Of a stretch of 64,000 nt of DNA, positions 22,306 through 33,839 are shown in pieces. The DNA is taken from positions 248,001 to 312,000 of the forward strand of contig JANEZZ010000987.1 in the NCBI GenBank assembly GCA_026122225.1, given 5' to 3'. The notes beneath the pieces were generated by a model. The model did not search any database, had not been told where the DNA came from, and saw only the letters and a program-made list of their open reading frames with translations. Position numbers and translations under genes: made by a program. Origin of the DNA: Heloderma charlesbogerti (Eukaryota > Chordata > Lepidosauria > Squamata > Helodermatidae). How positions within the stretch are numbered: the stretch's first letter is position 1; every line of letters starts with the position of its first letter.

Positions 22306-25017
22306 TGGTGTGGGTGCATGGTAACTTGACACCTGGAAAACTGGAATCACATGTCAGCTCCTAGGTTATACCTTATAATACCACTCAGGTGTTTTATGCC
22401 AGAACCTAAAGGATAGGAATATATCAAGGGTGGGCAGCAGCATGCTATCCCTACAACTTCCCAGTATGGCCCCTGCCACCCCCTGAAATTTGAGGGTTCC
22501 CCCCCAAACTAAAAAAATGATATATATTTTTGCAAACAAAATGATGTCCAGAACTGCTACGGTACATCAAAAAGGTCAACATTAGCTTGTTTGTAGCTGC
22601 TACAGAGTCCGCAAAGGGTAAAAATTAACTTGCAAACAAGCTAATTTTAACGCTTTGGCACTCGGTTGCAGCTCAGGATGCCACTTTATTTTTTATTTTT
22701 TAATCCCCCCTCTCCTGTTTTCTGCACCCATGTGTGCGGGGGGTGAAGCCTGTGGAAGGGTCCAAGGGGGCAAAAATGGTTCATGGACCTCCGGAAGTTG
22801 CCCATATATTCAACCTGAGAAAAAAATAATGGGGGTGGGCAGGGGGAATAGTCCCAGGCCTCTTACATTTTGCAATACCACCCTTTTTAGAAGGCTACAG
22901 AAGAGCCGCAATTTGGCCAACTTTGATTAAAATTGGGGCAGATCTTATAAATTTCAAAGTCTCCACTACTTCTCCCCCCCATAAGTGGATGACTGTAAAT
23001 AAAGTTTGTGTATTTTAACCAAGAAGCAGTTAAAGTTCATGTTTTTCAAAGGGAAACTTTAGGAGAGTATCCCATTGGAAACTGTCCTTTTAAAATTCAC
23101 AACCTCCACTTGTATCTGAAACTTCCCATTTTGCATACAGAGAGAATAAGAGAAAGAAGGTATCCTATTAAACATGGTCAACATTTCAAGAAACCTTGCT
23201 CAGTTTTGCTGCACACACTTTTTATGACGTTAAGAAAGCCCAACTAGAGAAAAATGGTAGCACACGGTTACTTGATGGAGTCCCTGTATATGAGACTCAC
23301 TGAAGAACACTATATATTCCATGAATGCACATATGCTCTTTGGAGACATAAAAATGTGATTTAAACAACTACCTCACATCTTCACATAATTAAAATATTA
23401 GATGGCCAAGTGGATATTACACTCAGAGCATGACTTTATAGCTTCATTCTAGTCTTTAAATCAGACACTGATCAGATGGCTTATTATCTTTATATCACAG
23501 ATTACATCATTAAATTTTAAAATCTATTTTTCTGGAAACAGTTACTCCAGTCCTACAAATTCACTGGTTTATTCATATGGATTTAAGTATGTATGCCAAA
23601 ACAAAAATGAGAGTGAAGTAGGACAACAGACTTATTTAGCCATTCAGCACAAGGGTTAATTTAAATCCTGATAAAGCCTTCAATCAAGCAGTACTCAAAT
23701 TTTACAAAAATTCAGCTGTAATGTCATTTTCTCAGACTAACCTGTCAGTCAGTAAGGCTAAAGAATAATAAAACTGCCATCCTCATTGTGTGTAAGTGTG
23801 TGTGTATATGGCTTGATTAAATCTTTTACTGGAAGACATCCATCTTTTGTTCAATCTCCAATGAGCATTTGTGTATTGATTATACTCTGGATGAAAGAAC
23901 AAAACAAAAACTATTGGCTAGTCACAAAATATTAATGTAAAAGAATGAATGATAAATGGTTAAAATACAGTCAGGATTTTCTATACAACTGCAACATATC
24001 CACTCAAGGGATGCTCAATGATTCTTCTTTTGAGTCAATAACATTATAGTCTATCACCACATTGACCAGCGTCACTGACCCTGAAGCACTCATTAATTCT
24101 ATCCTTCCATGGATGGACTTTAAAGCAATACACCCAAAATAGCATTGCAAGGTAATTGCTGTCATCCTCTCAGCACCCCTCTCTAGAAAGCTAGGTGCTC
24201 CATTTTAGTGAATATGGATGCAAATGTACACTCACAAATGACCACTCAAGGCTTGTGCTCAAGTCATCCAGCACTAAAACATTGTTCTCTAGTAACCATT
24301 CCATGCTCCCTGACACACAATTTCTGTCCACATCTGAGGCTAGGTGGGCAGCATTGATCAGTCAAATTGATCAGTCACTGGACACAGGCATGATTAGCAA
24401 GAATCTGAACATTTCATGTTGCCATTTTAACAGCTGTTCTATATGAATGCCTATTTTACCTATTAAGAAAAGTAGAGTCTGTAGAAACCTATACTGTGCT
24501 TCAACATGAAGGCTGACAAAACAGGCTGATAACAGTGGAAGTGAAAGGAGGATATTACTGTAAATACCTTGTGGCAACCTTTTGCGAAGAATGTCAAAGC
24601 TGCTGGGAGTAACAGTCTCACCATGAGCATTATTCTCACATGCCAAAGCAGACTTTCTTGAGGCAGATTCCTAAAAATGGCTTGTACCTATTTTAGTCTG
24701 TAGGTCTGCTGTAGGTATTACACAATGAATAATATAAATAATTAAGCATTCAAACTATCTTGTATGTCATATTATGTTTTAATGACTTGATATGATTGAT
24801 ATATTCTAAACAGAACTAGCATAAATTGCACATACTAGTCAAGCATGTGTGTGTCTGCATGTGTATCACAATAATGGTATTGGATTTGATATCACAAGGT
24901 GTATTGTTCAATCTTTGACTTCATATGATTAAACAATCTTGCTCATGAATCTCAAAGTACATTAGAAACATTACTATAAAATGAAAATGTAGCAAGAAAC
25001 CTGGGAAACTTGGGTTA
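22306..25017. other. No gene seen
   Basis: The sequence is A+T-rich and has no supported feature apart from short runs such as the (GT)n at about 23790-23805. The open frames present are short and lack domains. Confidence 0.55.
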
Positions 25018-25020
25018 GCA

Positions 25021-25080
<60 letters not shown>

Positions 25081-25083
25081 AAA
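25018..25083. repeat. (AAAG)n microsatellite
   Basis: About sixteen units of AAAG run directly into the first base of the Gypsy 5' LTR at 25084. Confidence 0.97.
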
Positions 25084-25621
25084 TGTCAGGGTGGAAACTG
25101 AGCCGATAGAACCCCATGGCAGTTCTGATTCTGAGAAGGAACAGCAATCGGTGGGAGAGGAGTGCAATCATCTCTCACAGGCACAGCAGCTGGCAGAGAT
25201 TCCTCCTGCCAGCATTCCTGAGATAGATAGTGACCCTGGCAGTGAGAAAGTGCGAGAGGGGGCTTGCTGGATGCTCAACGCCGACGCCAGGAGCGATGAC
25301 AGCTGGAGGACGTGGAAAGGAGGTGTAGCACTCATTTGGCGTGCAAGCAACGGTCGCATCCCGAGGACCCAAGGGAAAGAGGGAGGAACTCTCCCTAGCC
25401 CATAAGTTCAGGGTCTTCCCGTGATTCTCCTTCCAACGGGGACCAACTGCCTAACCTGGAGCATAGGCTACTCTGCTGTTCCTTGCTTAGTCGCTGGTGA
25501 TCAGCATCTGAAAGAGTCATTAAGTTGTAAAAGGATTAAAGCCTTGAAAAGAATCCTTTTGTCTGTGTCTTGAGTTAGCTATTGGAGTAGACTGAAAGAG
25601 GCCGCCAGGGCACTCCTGACA
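25084..25621 (+). repeat. 5' LTR of Gypsy copy 2
   Basis: This 538-bp LTR runs from TGTCAGGGTGG to CTCCTGACA. It contains GGATTAAAGCC near 25534, a possible polyadenylation signal variant. Just after it, TTGGTCCCCATTCC (from 25624) has the TGG start expected of a primer-binding site; the tRNA was not identified. Confidence 0.93.
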
Positions 25622-25670
25622 GCTTGGTCCCCATTCCTCTTTTTTCTCTCTCTCTCTTTTCCTACTGCCG

Positions 25671-25904
25671 ATGGAGGATGCCAGGGACCTGGCGGTGCAA
25701 GCTCTGGCACAAGAGAACCAGGCTCTTCATGATCAAGTGGTTCAATTGGCGACTGCCGTACAGAACCTGCAAGTTGCGGTTCAACCCCCACCACCTCTGA
25801 TTCCCCTCCCCGCTGCAAGTGTCCGGTGGCTCTGCCAGAGACGTTTTCTGGTGAGAAAGGACTTCTTCAGATTTTCCGGGCCCAATCGGCGCTGTACGAC
25901 CTGA
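25671..25904 (+). pseudogene. Gypsy gag N-terminal stub
   Basis: The frame starts at ATGGAGGATGCC, 50 bases after the LTR. It encodes a helical, glutamine-rich N-terminus (LAQENQALHDQVVQLATAVQ) followed by a proline run. The homologous opening in copy 1 at 12740 shows this is the genuine gag start. After about residue 50 the sequence jumps to unrelated frame and then to the protease region; capsid and zinc-knuckle parts are absent. Confidence 0.75.
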
Positions 25905-25925
25905 GGATTTCCTGACAGAACAGGT

Positions 25926-27690
25926 TTGTGTGGGCGTCCTCTTTCTTCAGGCACGGTGACTTGGATTACAGCTCCACTCACTCTGCGCGCCCAGTCCCAC
26001 GTTGAGCAGATTCAGTTTCACTTGGCCAAGGTTCCCCAATACCCAATCGTGCTGGGTGTTTCCTGGCTCTCTAAGCATAATCCTCAGATTTCTTGGGGGC
26101 TTCAGCAAGTGGAGTTTGCGTCTCCCTACTGCCGGGAACATTGCCTCCCAACCGAGGTGCCAGTCCCACCCCAGGCCTTAACGCTTTCCTCCCCCTCCTC
26201 GTCTGCTTCTGGCAGTTCTTCAGCTACTGTGATCCTCCCAGAGAAATATGCGGCTTTTCTGGATATTTTCAACAAGAAGGAGGCTGACCAGCTCCCCCCT
26301 CACCGCCCTTTTGATTGTGCCGTTAACCTCATTCCTGAGGCGACCATCCCCACTGGCCGGCTATATTCGATGTCGGAGCCGGAACTTTGAGCTCTACGGG
26401 AGTTTTTGGACAAAAACCTCAGACATGGCTTCATTCGCCCCTCCTCCTCCTCCGCTGCGCCCCTACCATCTTTGTGACTAAAAAATTGGGAGAACTCCAC
26501 CCGGTGCACGATTACAGAGCTTTGAATTCGGTCTCGATCCCCAACAAGTACCCCCTCCCCCGCATACCTGAGATGCTGGAGTGCTTGGGGCGAGCCAAGA
26601 TTTTCACAAAGTTGGACCTGCGTGGCACCTACAATCTGATTCGCATCCAGGAGGGGGATGAGTGGAAGACCTGTTTCAGCACCTGGTACGGATGCCATTT
26701 GTATGAATACAAATGTATGAATGTATGAATACCTAGTGATGCCATTTGGGCTCGCCTGCGCCCCCCCACACACACACACATTTTCGCGTTTTATGAATGC
26801 CATCTTCTGGGACTATTTGGACACTTTCCTCACTGTGTATCTCGATGATTTACTTATATTTTCTGAGGACCCCCATGCCCATCAGCACCACGTCTCCACC
26901 ATCCTCCAGCGCCTCTGCAAGCACCATCTGTATGCCAAGCTGGAGAAATGTGCGTTTGACCTAACCTCTTTGGACTATCTTGGCTACATTATCTCAGCTG
27001 ACGGTATCAGGATGGATCCTGCAAAGGTCCAGGCTGTCCTCTCCGGGCAGGCTCCATCCACCAAGAAGGACTTGCAACGTTTTCTGGGGTTTGCTAATTT
27101 CTGCAGAAAGTTCCTGCCCAGCTTTGCTCAGCTGACATCTCCTCTCACAGACCTCCTTAAGGGCAGGAAATCTCCTTTTCATTGGACGGCATCTGCCCAA
27201 CAGGCTTTTGAGGAACTTAAGAAGCTTTTTAGTTCTGAGCCAATCCTGTTACATCCCGACCTGAGGAAGCCTTTTGTAGTGCAAACTGATGCCTCTGACT
27301 TTGCAGAGGGAGTGGTGCTTTTTCAGCCAGATCGGGCAGGTGGCGGGTTGCAACCCTGCACCTACCACTCCAGGAAGCTGAACATGTCTGAGAGGACTTA
27401 TACCATCTGGGAGAAGGAACTGTTGGCCATCAAGTCCGCTTTGGAGACCTGGCGTCATTTACTGGAGGGGGCACAGCACCCAGTTTAAGTTAGAACCGAC
27501 CATCGCAACCTGGAACATCTTCAGACAGCCCATGCCTTAAACCAGCGGCAGATGAGGTGGTCGCTTTTTTCCCCCTAGTTCCACCTTAAGATTTGCCATG
27601 TGAAGGCCTCCGACAACCTACAAGCAGATGCTCTTTCTCGTAAGCCGGACCTCCAGCCAGGGGGTGAGGGAAATCCCCCCCTCTGATTCT
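25926..27690 (+). pseudogene. Gypsy protease end, reverse transcriptase and RNase H
   Basis: The frame 25926-26390 covers the protease C-terminal half (VLGVSWLSKHNPQISW) and the linker to the reverse transcriptase; the protease active site itself is missing. RT blocks follow in several frames: [46 protein letters not shown] and the catalytic YLDD at 26838-26849. A small tandem insertion of GAATGTAT-like units at about 26695-26740 breaks the RT frame, and a CA run follows near 26768. RNase H is seen from QTDASDFA at about 27280. Stops at 27486-27488 and 27576-27578 are shared with copy 1. Confidence 0.92.
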
Positions 27691-27879
27691 CCCCCCTGCC
27701 CAGAGCCTGGCGGCAGCTGCGATGCCTCACTCTTGGGAGGAGCTCCTTCACTCTGCACAGGCTCAGGATGCTTTTGTTCACACAAAAGTGGAGGAATTGG
27801 GGCTAGCCTCTGCCCCTTCAACTCTACCCCCTTCTCTTTGCAGAGTGGCCAGCTTTACCATTCCGGTCAGGTCTATGTG

Positions 27880-28500
27880 CCGTCTAGAGCCCTCTGTGAG
27901 AAGGTCCTCCATCAGTGCCACGACTCCCCCACCGCTAGGCATTTTGGCTTTGCCAAGACCCTGCACAGAGTGACGCGGGATTTTTGGTGGCCTCGTGTGT
28001 GTCGGGACGTCAAGACCTATGTCGCCTCCTGCCCAACCTGCCAGCGGGTGAAGGCCCCCTCAGGCAAGCCCACAGGCTTGCTTCAACCCTGCCTACCCCT
28101 CAGGACCTTGGAAACTGCTCTCCCTTGACTTCATCACTGACTTGCCTCGCTCACACGTAAGACCACTATTCTGGTGGTGGTGGATTTGTTTTCTAAGATG
28201 GCCCATTTCATCCCCGGCTCTGGGTTGCCCACAGCCAGGGAGACGGTGGAGCTGTTTTTGGCACATGTTTTCCAGCTCCACGGATGGCCCGAGGGTCTCA
28301 TTTTGGATAGGGGGGCCCAATTCACTGCCCATTTCTGGAGGGAGCTACTTGGGCTTCTCCATGTGACGCTCCATCTTTCCTCCGCCCACCACCCACAGAC
28401 GGACGGTCAGACCGAGTGCACCAATGCGACTCTGGAGCAATATCTGCGCTGTTATGTCAATTACCAGCAAGATGACTGGTGTTCCTTGCTACAATTCTAG
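27880..28500 (+). pseudogene. Gypsy integrase, zinc-finger and catalytic core
   Basis: The HHCC zinc-binding domain is readable (HQCHDS, ARHFGF, CPTC) within the frame 27628-28128. After a frameshift near 28090 the core follows, with LVVVDLFSKMAHF (first Asp), LILDRGAQFTA (second Asp) and the HHPQTDGQTE region (Glu). These are the DDE residues that join cDNA to host DNA. A local rearrangement near 28490-28520 with repeated AATTCTA units separates this from the C-terminal part. Confidence 0.9.
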
Positions 28501-28627
28501 AATTCTACAAATTCTCGTAGAATTTGCTTATAACAATGCCTGCCATGCTTCCACCTGACAAACTCCATTTTTTGCCAATTTTGGTTACCACCCCAAGGCT
28601 TTCCCGTCCACCCTAGCTTCCTCTTCG

Positions 28628-29239
28628 GTGCCAGCGGCCCATGACTTTTTAGAGGAGTTGCGAGCAGAACACCACCTCTTATGGGGCTCCCTCGAGCATG
28701 CCAAGTCAGCCTACAAGGCCTCTGCAGACCGGCGGCGCCAGCCGAGTCCATCTCTGCAACTGGGGGACTGGGTTTGGTTGTCCACCCAATACCTCCCCTC
28801 TCACTCGCCCACAAGGAAGCTCGCACGTTGCCGCACGGGGCCTTTCCAGATTACGGCCCAGATTAACCCTGTTGCTTTTTGCCTGGCTCTCTCCCGCTCC
28901 ATGAAGATCCATCCTGTTTTTCATCAGTCCTTGCTGTCCCCCCTGGTTTCTGGCCACCCTCATCGCTTGGCCGGCTCCTCCCCGCCGCCAGTGCTGGTGG
29001 AGGGGGAGAAGGAGTTTGTGGTCATGGAGGTTCTGGACTCCTGCCTTTCTCGTGGCCGCCTGCAATATCTAGTGGACTGGAAGGGGTACGGGCCAGATGA
29101 GCGGTCCTGGGAACCCGCAAAAAATGTGCATGCTCTGTTGCTGCTGAGGCGTTTCCACCAGTTGTACCCCACAAACCCAGGGCCCCAGGGGAAGAGCATG
29201 AGGGGGGACCTCATGGGAGCGGGGATGATGTCAGGGTAG
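28628..29239 (+). pseudogene. Gypsy integrase C-terminus with GPY/F module and chromodomain
   Basis: This 203-codon frame covers the integrase C-terminal region. Residues 43-105 form the GPY/F module (LGDWVWL, TGPFQI, HPVFHQS). Residues 129-182 are a chromodomain with YLVDWKGYGPDERSWEP, which keeps the tryptophans of the methyl-lysine binding fold; the first aromatic position appears as Phe. The chromodomain of chromoviruses directs integration to modified histones. The frame is open and ends at a TAG inside the first bases of the 3' LTR. Confidence 0.93.
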
Positions 29240-30294
29240 AAACTGAGCTGATAGAACCCCAGAGCAGTTCTGATTCTGAGGAGGAACAGCAGTCGGTGGG
29301 AGAGGAGCGTGCTCATCTTTCACAGGCACAGCAGCTGGCAGAGATTCCTCCTGCTGTCAAGGGCTCCTTGGAGGCCTCTCTCAGTCTAATCCAGTACCCA
29401 GTTCCAGACACAGACAAAGGGATTCTTTTCAAAGCTTTATTCTTCTTTTACAACTTAACAACTCTACTGTTAGCAACTAGATATGAGCAGCAGAATACCT
29501 ATGCCTTAAGTTGGAAGAGTTGGTCCCCGTTTGAAGGAGAATCACTGGCAGACCCTGAACTTATGGGCTAAGGAGAGTCCCTCCCCTTTTCCCTTGGATT
29601 CTCTGGGCGCAACCGTTGTTTGTGCACCAACCAGGCACTATGCCTCCTTTCCACGCCCTCCATTTGGCGCCACTCCCTGCGTCGGCGTTGCGCATCCAGC
29701 AAGTCTGCTTCCCACGCTCTCTCACTCCTGTGACTGCTATCTATGCTAGGAATGCCGGTGGGAGGAATCCCTGCCAGCTGTTGGCCCTGGGAAGGATGAG
29801 CGCGCTCCCCTCCCAGGAACGGCTGCTCTTCCTCAGAATCAGAACTACTCTGGGATTCTATGGGCTTAGTGTCCACCCTGACACCTGCCAGCATTCCTCG
29901 GATAGATAGTGACCCTGGCAGCGAGAGAGTGCAGGAGGGGGGCTCGCTGGACGCTCAACGCCGAGAGCAACGACAGCTGGAGGGCGTGGAAAGGAGGCGT
30001 AGCACTCGTTTGGCACGCAAGCAACAGTCGCGTCCCAAGGACCCAAGGGAAAGAGGGAGGAACTCTCCCTACCCCATAAGTTCAGGGTCTTCCCGTGATT
30101 CTCCTTCCAACGGGGACCAACTGCCTAACCTGGAGCTTAAGCTACTCTGCTGTTCCTTGCTTAGTCACTGGTGATCAGCATCTGAAAGAGCCATTAAGTT
30201 GTACAAGGATTAAAGCCTTGAAAAGAATCCTTTTGTCTGTGTCTTGAGTTAGCTATTGGAGTAGACTGAAAGAGGCCACCGGGGCGCTCCTGAC
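29229..30294 (+). repeat. 3' LTR of Gypsy copy 2, interrupted
   Basis: The outer parts (29229-29354 and 29884-30294) match the 5' LTR. The total of 1066 bp is explained by a 529-bp insertion plus a 5-bp duplication. A purine-rich tract at about 29188-29228 (GGGGAAGAGCATGAGGGGGG) precedes it and is the candidate polypurine tract. Confidence 0.93.
29355..29883 (-). mobile_element. Solo LTR inserted in reverse inside the 3' LTR
   Basis: On the minus strand it starts TGTCAGGGTGG and ends CCTTGACA, and it is a diverged relative of the host LTR. The host sequence CCTGC is duplicated at 29350-29354 and 29884-29888, proving insertion by integrase. Internal retroelement sequence is absent, so the two LTRs recombined after insertion. 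Confidence 0.93.
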
Positions 30295-30519
30295 AGTGTC
30301 CTGCTCTGAATATCCACATGTTCAGATAGGAGCATGGGGGGGGAGGTCATGCCGGATATCTATTTTTATGCTTAAAGTGTCCCCAAAACTAAAAGTCCAT
30401 GACAATAGAAGAGAAAAGGTTCATCTTTTTTTCATCTGTATTCAGGAATAATATTTATATATACTTCGAGCTCAAGCTCTGAGTAACTTGTTTATCCAAC
30501 TATGCTGGTGGTTGTGCAT

Positions 30520-30543
30520 GTTGTTGTTGCTGTTGTTGTTGTT
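30520..30543. repeat. (GTT)n microsatellite
   Basis: GTTGTTGTT units with one GCT variant lie just before the A+T-rich MITE target. Confidence 0.85.
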
Positions 30544-30561
30544 CCAATTATTATTATATAA

Positions 30562-30649
30562 CAGTGCAATCCTATGCACATCTATGCAGAAGTAAGTCCT
30601 AGAGTTTAATGAGACTTATTCCCAAGTAAGAGTGTGTAGGATTGCAGCC
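30562..30649. mobile_element. Small Harbinger-like MITE, 88 bp
   Basis: The ends CAGTGCAATCC and GGATTGCAGCC are inverted repeats. TAA flanks both sides (30559-30561 and 30650-30652). Confidence 0.75.
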
Positions 30650-32137
30650 TAAGTTCCTAATTACTGGCTAGGATGAGATATCTGAGAAAGAATGTAATAC
30701 CACTCCCACAAAATCAGCCATATAGCAAATACATGAAACCATAAGAAAAATGGTTTATATGTTTTCAGTTGATTATCTTTCTCCCCATACCCTACTCTTT
30801 TCCAAGAAAGAAACTAATGAAACTCAGAGTAGTTTCCATATGGTTCCCAGGTAGTCTAGTATTCAGGCAATTTAAAGGGCTAAACCTGCTTTATTTTGGC
30901 AGAAGAACTGTGTCATGTGCCTTGAGGCATGTTCTCTGAGTCAAGACATTTTGCTGACCGATGTGAAGCAGCAAATGCACACACACACACACACACACAC
31001 AAGTCAAGGGGCATAGTATCCAAGACTGGCCAACTTATTTTGGCACCTGAGGCAGAAAATCTACCAGGGTAGAGTTTTTCTCAAATTTGCATGATAGAAG
31101 TGTGGGAGACTGCATATGATCAACACCAACTAGGCCTCTTCTTTTCAGTGCTACAGAACAGCTTATCCCTGTACCCTTTCAGGCTGTGGGTTTTGATGAT
31201 GTTCTGAGATGTAGCTTGTGTCGGAAGATTCTGCTATTTATCAGATCTTGAGCAGGGGTCAGGTTAGGGTGGGTTTCTCATGATGCAAGACAGAAAGAGA
31301 TCAGCACCATGGAAAGCTCCAAGTGGTGCTGAGGCTGGAAAGTAGAGAGGGTTGTCTGTATGTAGCTCTAAGGAACAGAGCAAGACTGAGACTTGAATAG
31401 AAATGTAGACACCTTTAGGCTGCTTGGCCCCACTGCCATATTGAGGCTTAGTTTCTTAAAGGGGCCTGGCCTGTTTTAGCAGTCTCAGGCTTCAATGATG
31501 TGGGAGTGGCTGGGGTATGTTAGTGTCCTCATGGCCTGAGTCTTCAGAGTCTGAGGACAGCATGCAATCTCCTCTGGATACAGGAGAGCAGACTCCTAGG
31601 GTCTTTCTTGTAAACTGGGTCCTAGGGAGGTAGAAGCCTTGTGGTCAAGTCATCTCCCTGAACCACATTAATTCTAGAGCCTCCTCTGAGGACAAGGGGC
31701 CTGGATACAGCGAGGATGAAAGTTCAGGGTCCTGGTCCATGACAATCCCCTTTCCTAGGTCTAAGTATGAACAATTCCCATTTTTAATTGTGTATTACAG
31801 ACTAATTATACTTACTGACATTTTGGCTAAGTTGTATGGAAGGGTTTCGCTAAGTAAACTCCTGCAGACTGAAGATAAGAAGCTGATGTTGGTTGGTTTT
31901 GTGAAGAACATGCTGCTGCTTTACATTTTCCTGAAATAATCAATAAATATGTAAAGATCCACAGATTACAAAACCTATACTGAGTTCATTGACTTTGACC
32001 ACCCTCTTGATGTGTTTAGGGGAGTCTTATTAGCCGATCAGTGTTTGGAGTAGATACTGATGTGCCTAATTTCTTTTAAAAGGATCATATACTATTCAGC
32101 TACCTAAGGGTCAAACTGCACATTACTTCCAAGATGT
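30650..32137. other. No gene seen; includes a (CA)n run
   Basis: A (CA)n microsatellite lies at about 30978-31002. Otherwise I see no feature that I can support. Confidence 0.55.
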
Positions 32138-32443
32138 AGCCAGCAGCTATGCCTTCTTTTCCAAAAAAGTAAGCATGTGAGACCTGATCCAGATTGGCAC
32201 CCTTTAACCCTTTGCCCCTTGCTGAGGTCCTAATCTGGATCAGTGATCCCCATGCTTGTAATTTACATTGCCAAAAAGTAATCTTTTAACACAAATGGAT
32301 CACTTTTGGGAAATGTAAATTACAGGCATGGGGGCAATCTGGATCAGGACTGTTGTAAAGATCAAATGGTTCCAACCTGGATCAAGTTCTTTGTGCTTAC
32401 TTCCTAGTAAAAAAGAAATAAAAAAAGACATAGCTGCTAACTA
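32138..32443. repeat. Foldback MITE-like element with two nested stems
   Basis: An outer stem pairs 32141-32205 (AGCTATG, AAGTAAGCA, CTGATCCAGATTGG) with 32370-32438 (CCAACCTGGATCA, TGCTTACTT, CATAGCT). An inner stem pairs 32246-32272 (CCCCATGCTTGTAATTTACA) with 32317-32345. No coding capacity or clear target duplication is seen. Confidence 0.7.
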
Positions 32444-33261
32444 TGTCTTTAGCTCTCACAGGTCAGTGTCTGAAATAGAGGTACTACAGGTCAGCTGTCT
32501 GGCATCTTTTTTTGGTGTGTGGGGGGGTAAGATTTCAATGAGACCATATCTTACTTTCTGTTTAATTTAAATTTTATTGCAGCTCAGAGCTAATTTAAGG
32601 CAAATGTTATGTCTGTTTCACCTGTCCAGTCTGCTTTATAATGCACAATGCCCAAGAGTAATTTGTTCAGTGCAGACTGCCATAAACATTGCCATGTTAG
32701 TTTTATAAAATAGGAAATACAAAATAAGTTGTTGGACACTGTTCCTGCTACATGACATGATGTTTTGAGCTATATAGAAGGAAATTAATCAGATCTCACT
32801 GTAGTTTAGAAACATTTACCAGTATTTCTTAAATAAAATTGCTTCATATAAAGAGCACAAACTTCAGGAGCTTGCAACAAGAAATTCATAACCATATGGA
32901 CTGAGAATCTCTCCCCTTTTTTCACGTCACATCACCCATAAAATGTCAGCCCTTCAAAAATGACTATCCTCATTTCACATAATTGATCCCTTTTGCTACC
33001 TGCTGCTTAATGACTGACTTGTTCACTGGATAAAAGAATATAACTAATCGCAGAACTGCACAAATGCAGTAATTGGACAATCAAGTATTTTATCTGTAAG
33101 ATTAATATAGAAGGGCTAACATAAAAACTCCTCCATTCAATAAAAGGCAGAAAAATACATCACTTAGGGTTCTATCATCTCTTTCCAGCGCAGACACTCA
33201 CTGCTGCTCACCATATAAATAGCAAGTAAATAGGCTTTTACTTTTAGTATATTAGGGCTCT
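32444..33261. other. No gene seen
   Basis: The sequence is A+T-rich with no supported feature. Confidence 0.5.
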
Positions 33262-33264
33262 TTA

Positions 33265-33379
33265 GGGCATAATCCTATGCATATTTAGACAGAAAAAAGT
33301 CCTAGAACTCCCAGAATGCCCCAGCCATGTTAGGAGTTCTAGGCCTTCTTTCTCTCTAATCATACATAGGATTGCACCT
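33265..33379. mobile_element. Small Harbinger-like MITE, 115 bp
   Basis: The ends GGGCATAATCC and GGATTGCACCT are flanked by TTA (33262-33264 and 33380-33382). The left half matches the broken copy at 8586-8640. Confidence 0.78.
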
Positions 33380-33384
33380 TTATT

Positions 33385-33650
33385 TATTTAAAATATTTCT
33401 AGGCTGCTGTTCAGGATAGGAGCCCTCCCAAGGTGGCTTAAAACAATAAAACTGACCAATACAGTAATAAAACTGCAAATTTCATAAAAACAAATACTAC
33501 AAATAAAAAATATCTGGCCTAGACAGTATTAAAAACCTATCAGAAAACATAATCAGGGGAAAGTCAGAGAAAGTCAGGAGAAAGTCCTTCCTAAAACCCT
33601 GCAATGATGGGGTCTGATGGATCCTGGATGGCAACCCATTCCAGATATTT
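33385..33650 (-). mobile_element. LINE 3' region, CR1/L2-type, degenerate
   Basis: TATTTATTTAAAATATTTC followed by GGCTGCTGTTCAGG and AAGGTGGCTTAAAACA has the layout of an antisense L2-like tail. The family is not certain. Confidence 0.5.
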
Positions 33651-33839
33651 CCTTTGCTGCTCTTAAAATACAAGTTTACAGATACTGGGATAATTTTCTG
33701 TACAAATTTATTTTTGGAAATAACTGAACATCTTAAATAAAAATTGGCTGGACAATATGACCTCCTTCTTTAGCAGCACCAGAATAATTTGTAATGAACA
33801 CATCTTAGTAGATATTACCCACAACTCTGATTTAAGATG

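Larger units (their letters stand above)
25084..30294 (+). mobile_element. Gypsy (chromovirus-type) LTR retrotransposon, copy 2, both LTRs
   Basis: The order is 5' LTR, gag start, protease end, reverse transcriptase, RNase H, integrase, chromodomain, 3' LTR, with no env. A chromodomain after integrase marks the chromovirus branch of Metaviridae, whose members integrate through chromatin recognition. Most of gag and the first part of the protease are deleted near 25810-25925. The flanking five bases (AGAAA-type on the left, GTGTC on the right) do not match, so no target duplication is seen. The left flank is a microsatellite, which may have eroded it. Confidence 0.94.

Noticed and set aside
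25018..25083. CRISPR-like array
   Set aside because: The repeats are contiguous 4-bp units without spacers; it is a microsatellite.
25084..30294. Endogenous retrovirus
   Set aside because: No env is present, the RT has YLDD with Gypsy-type blocks, and the chromodomain after integrase identifies a Metaviridae chromovirus.
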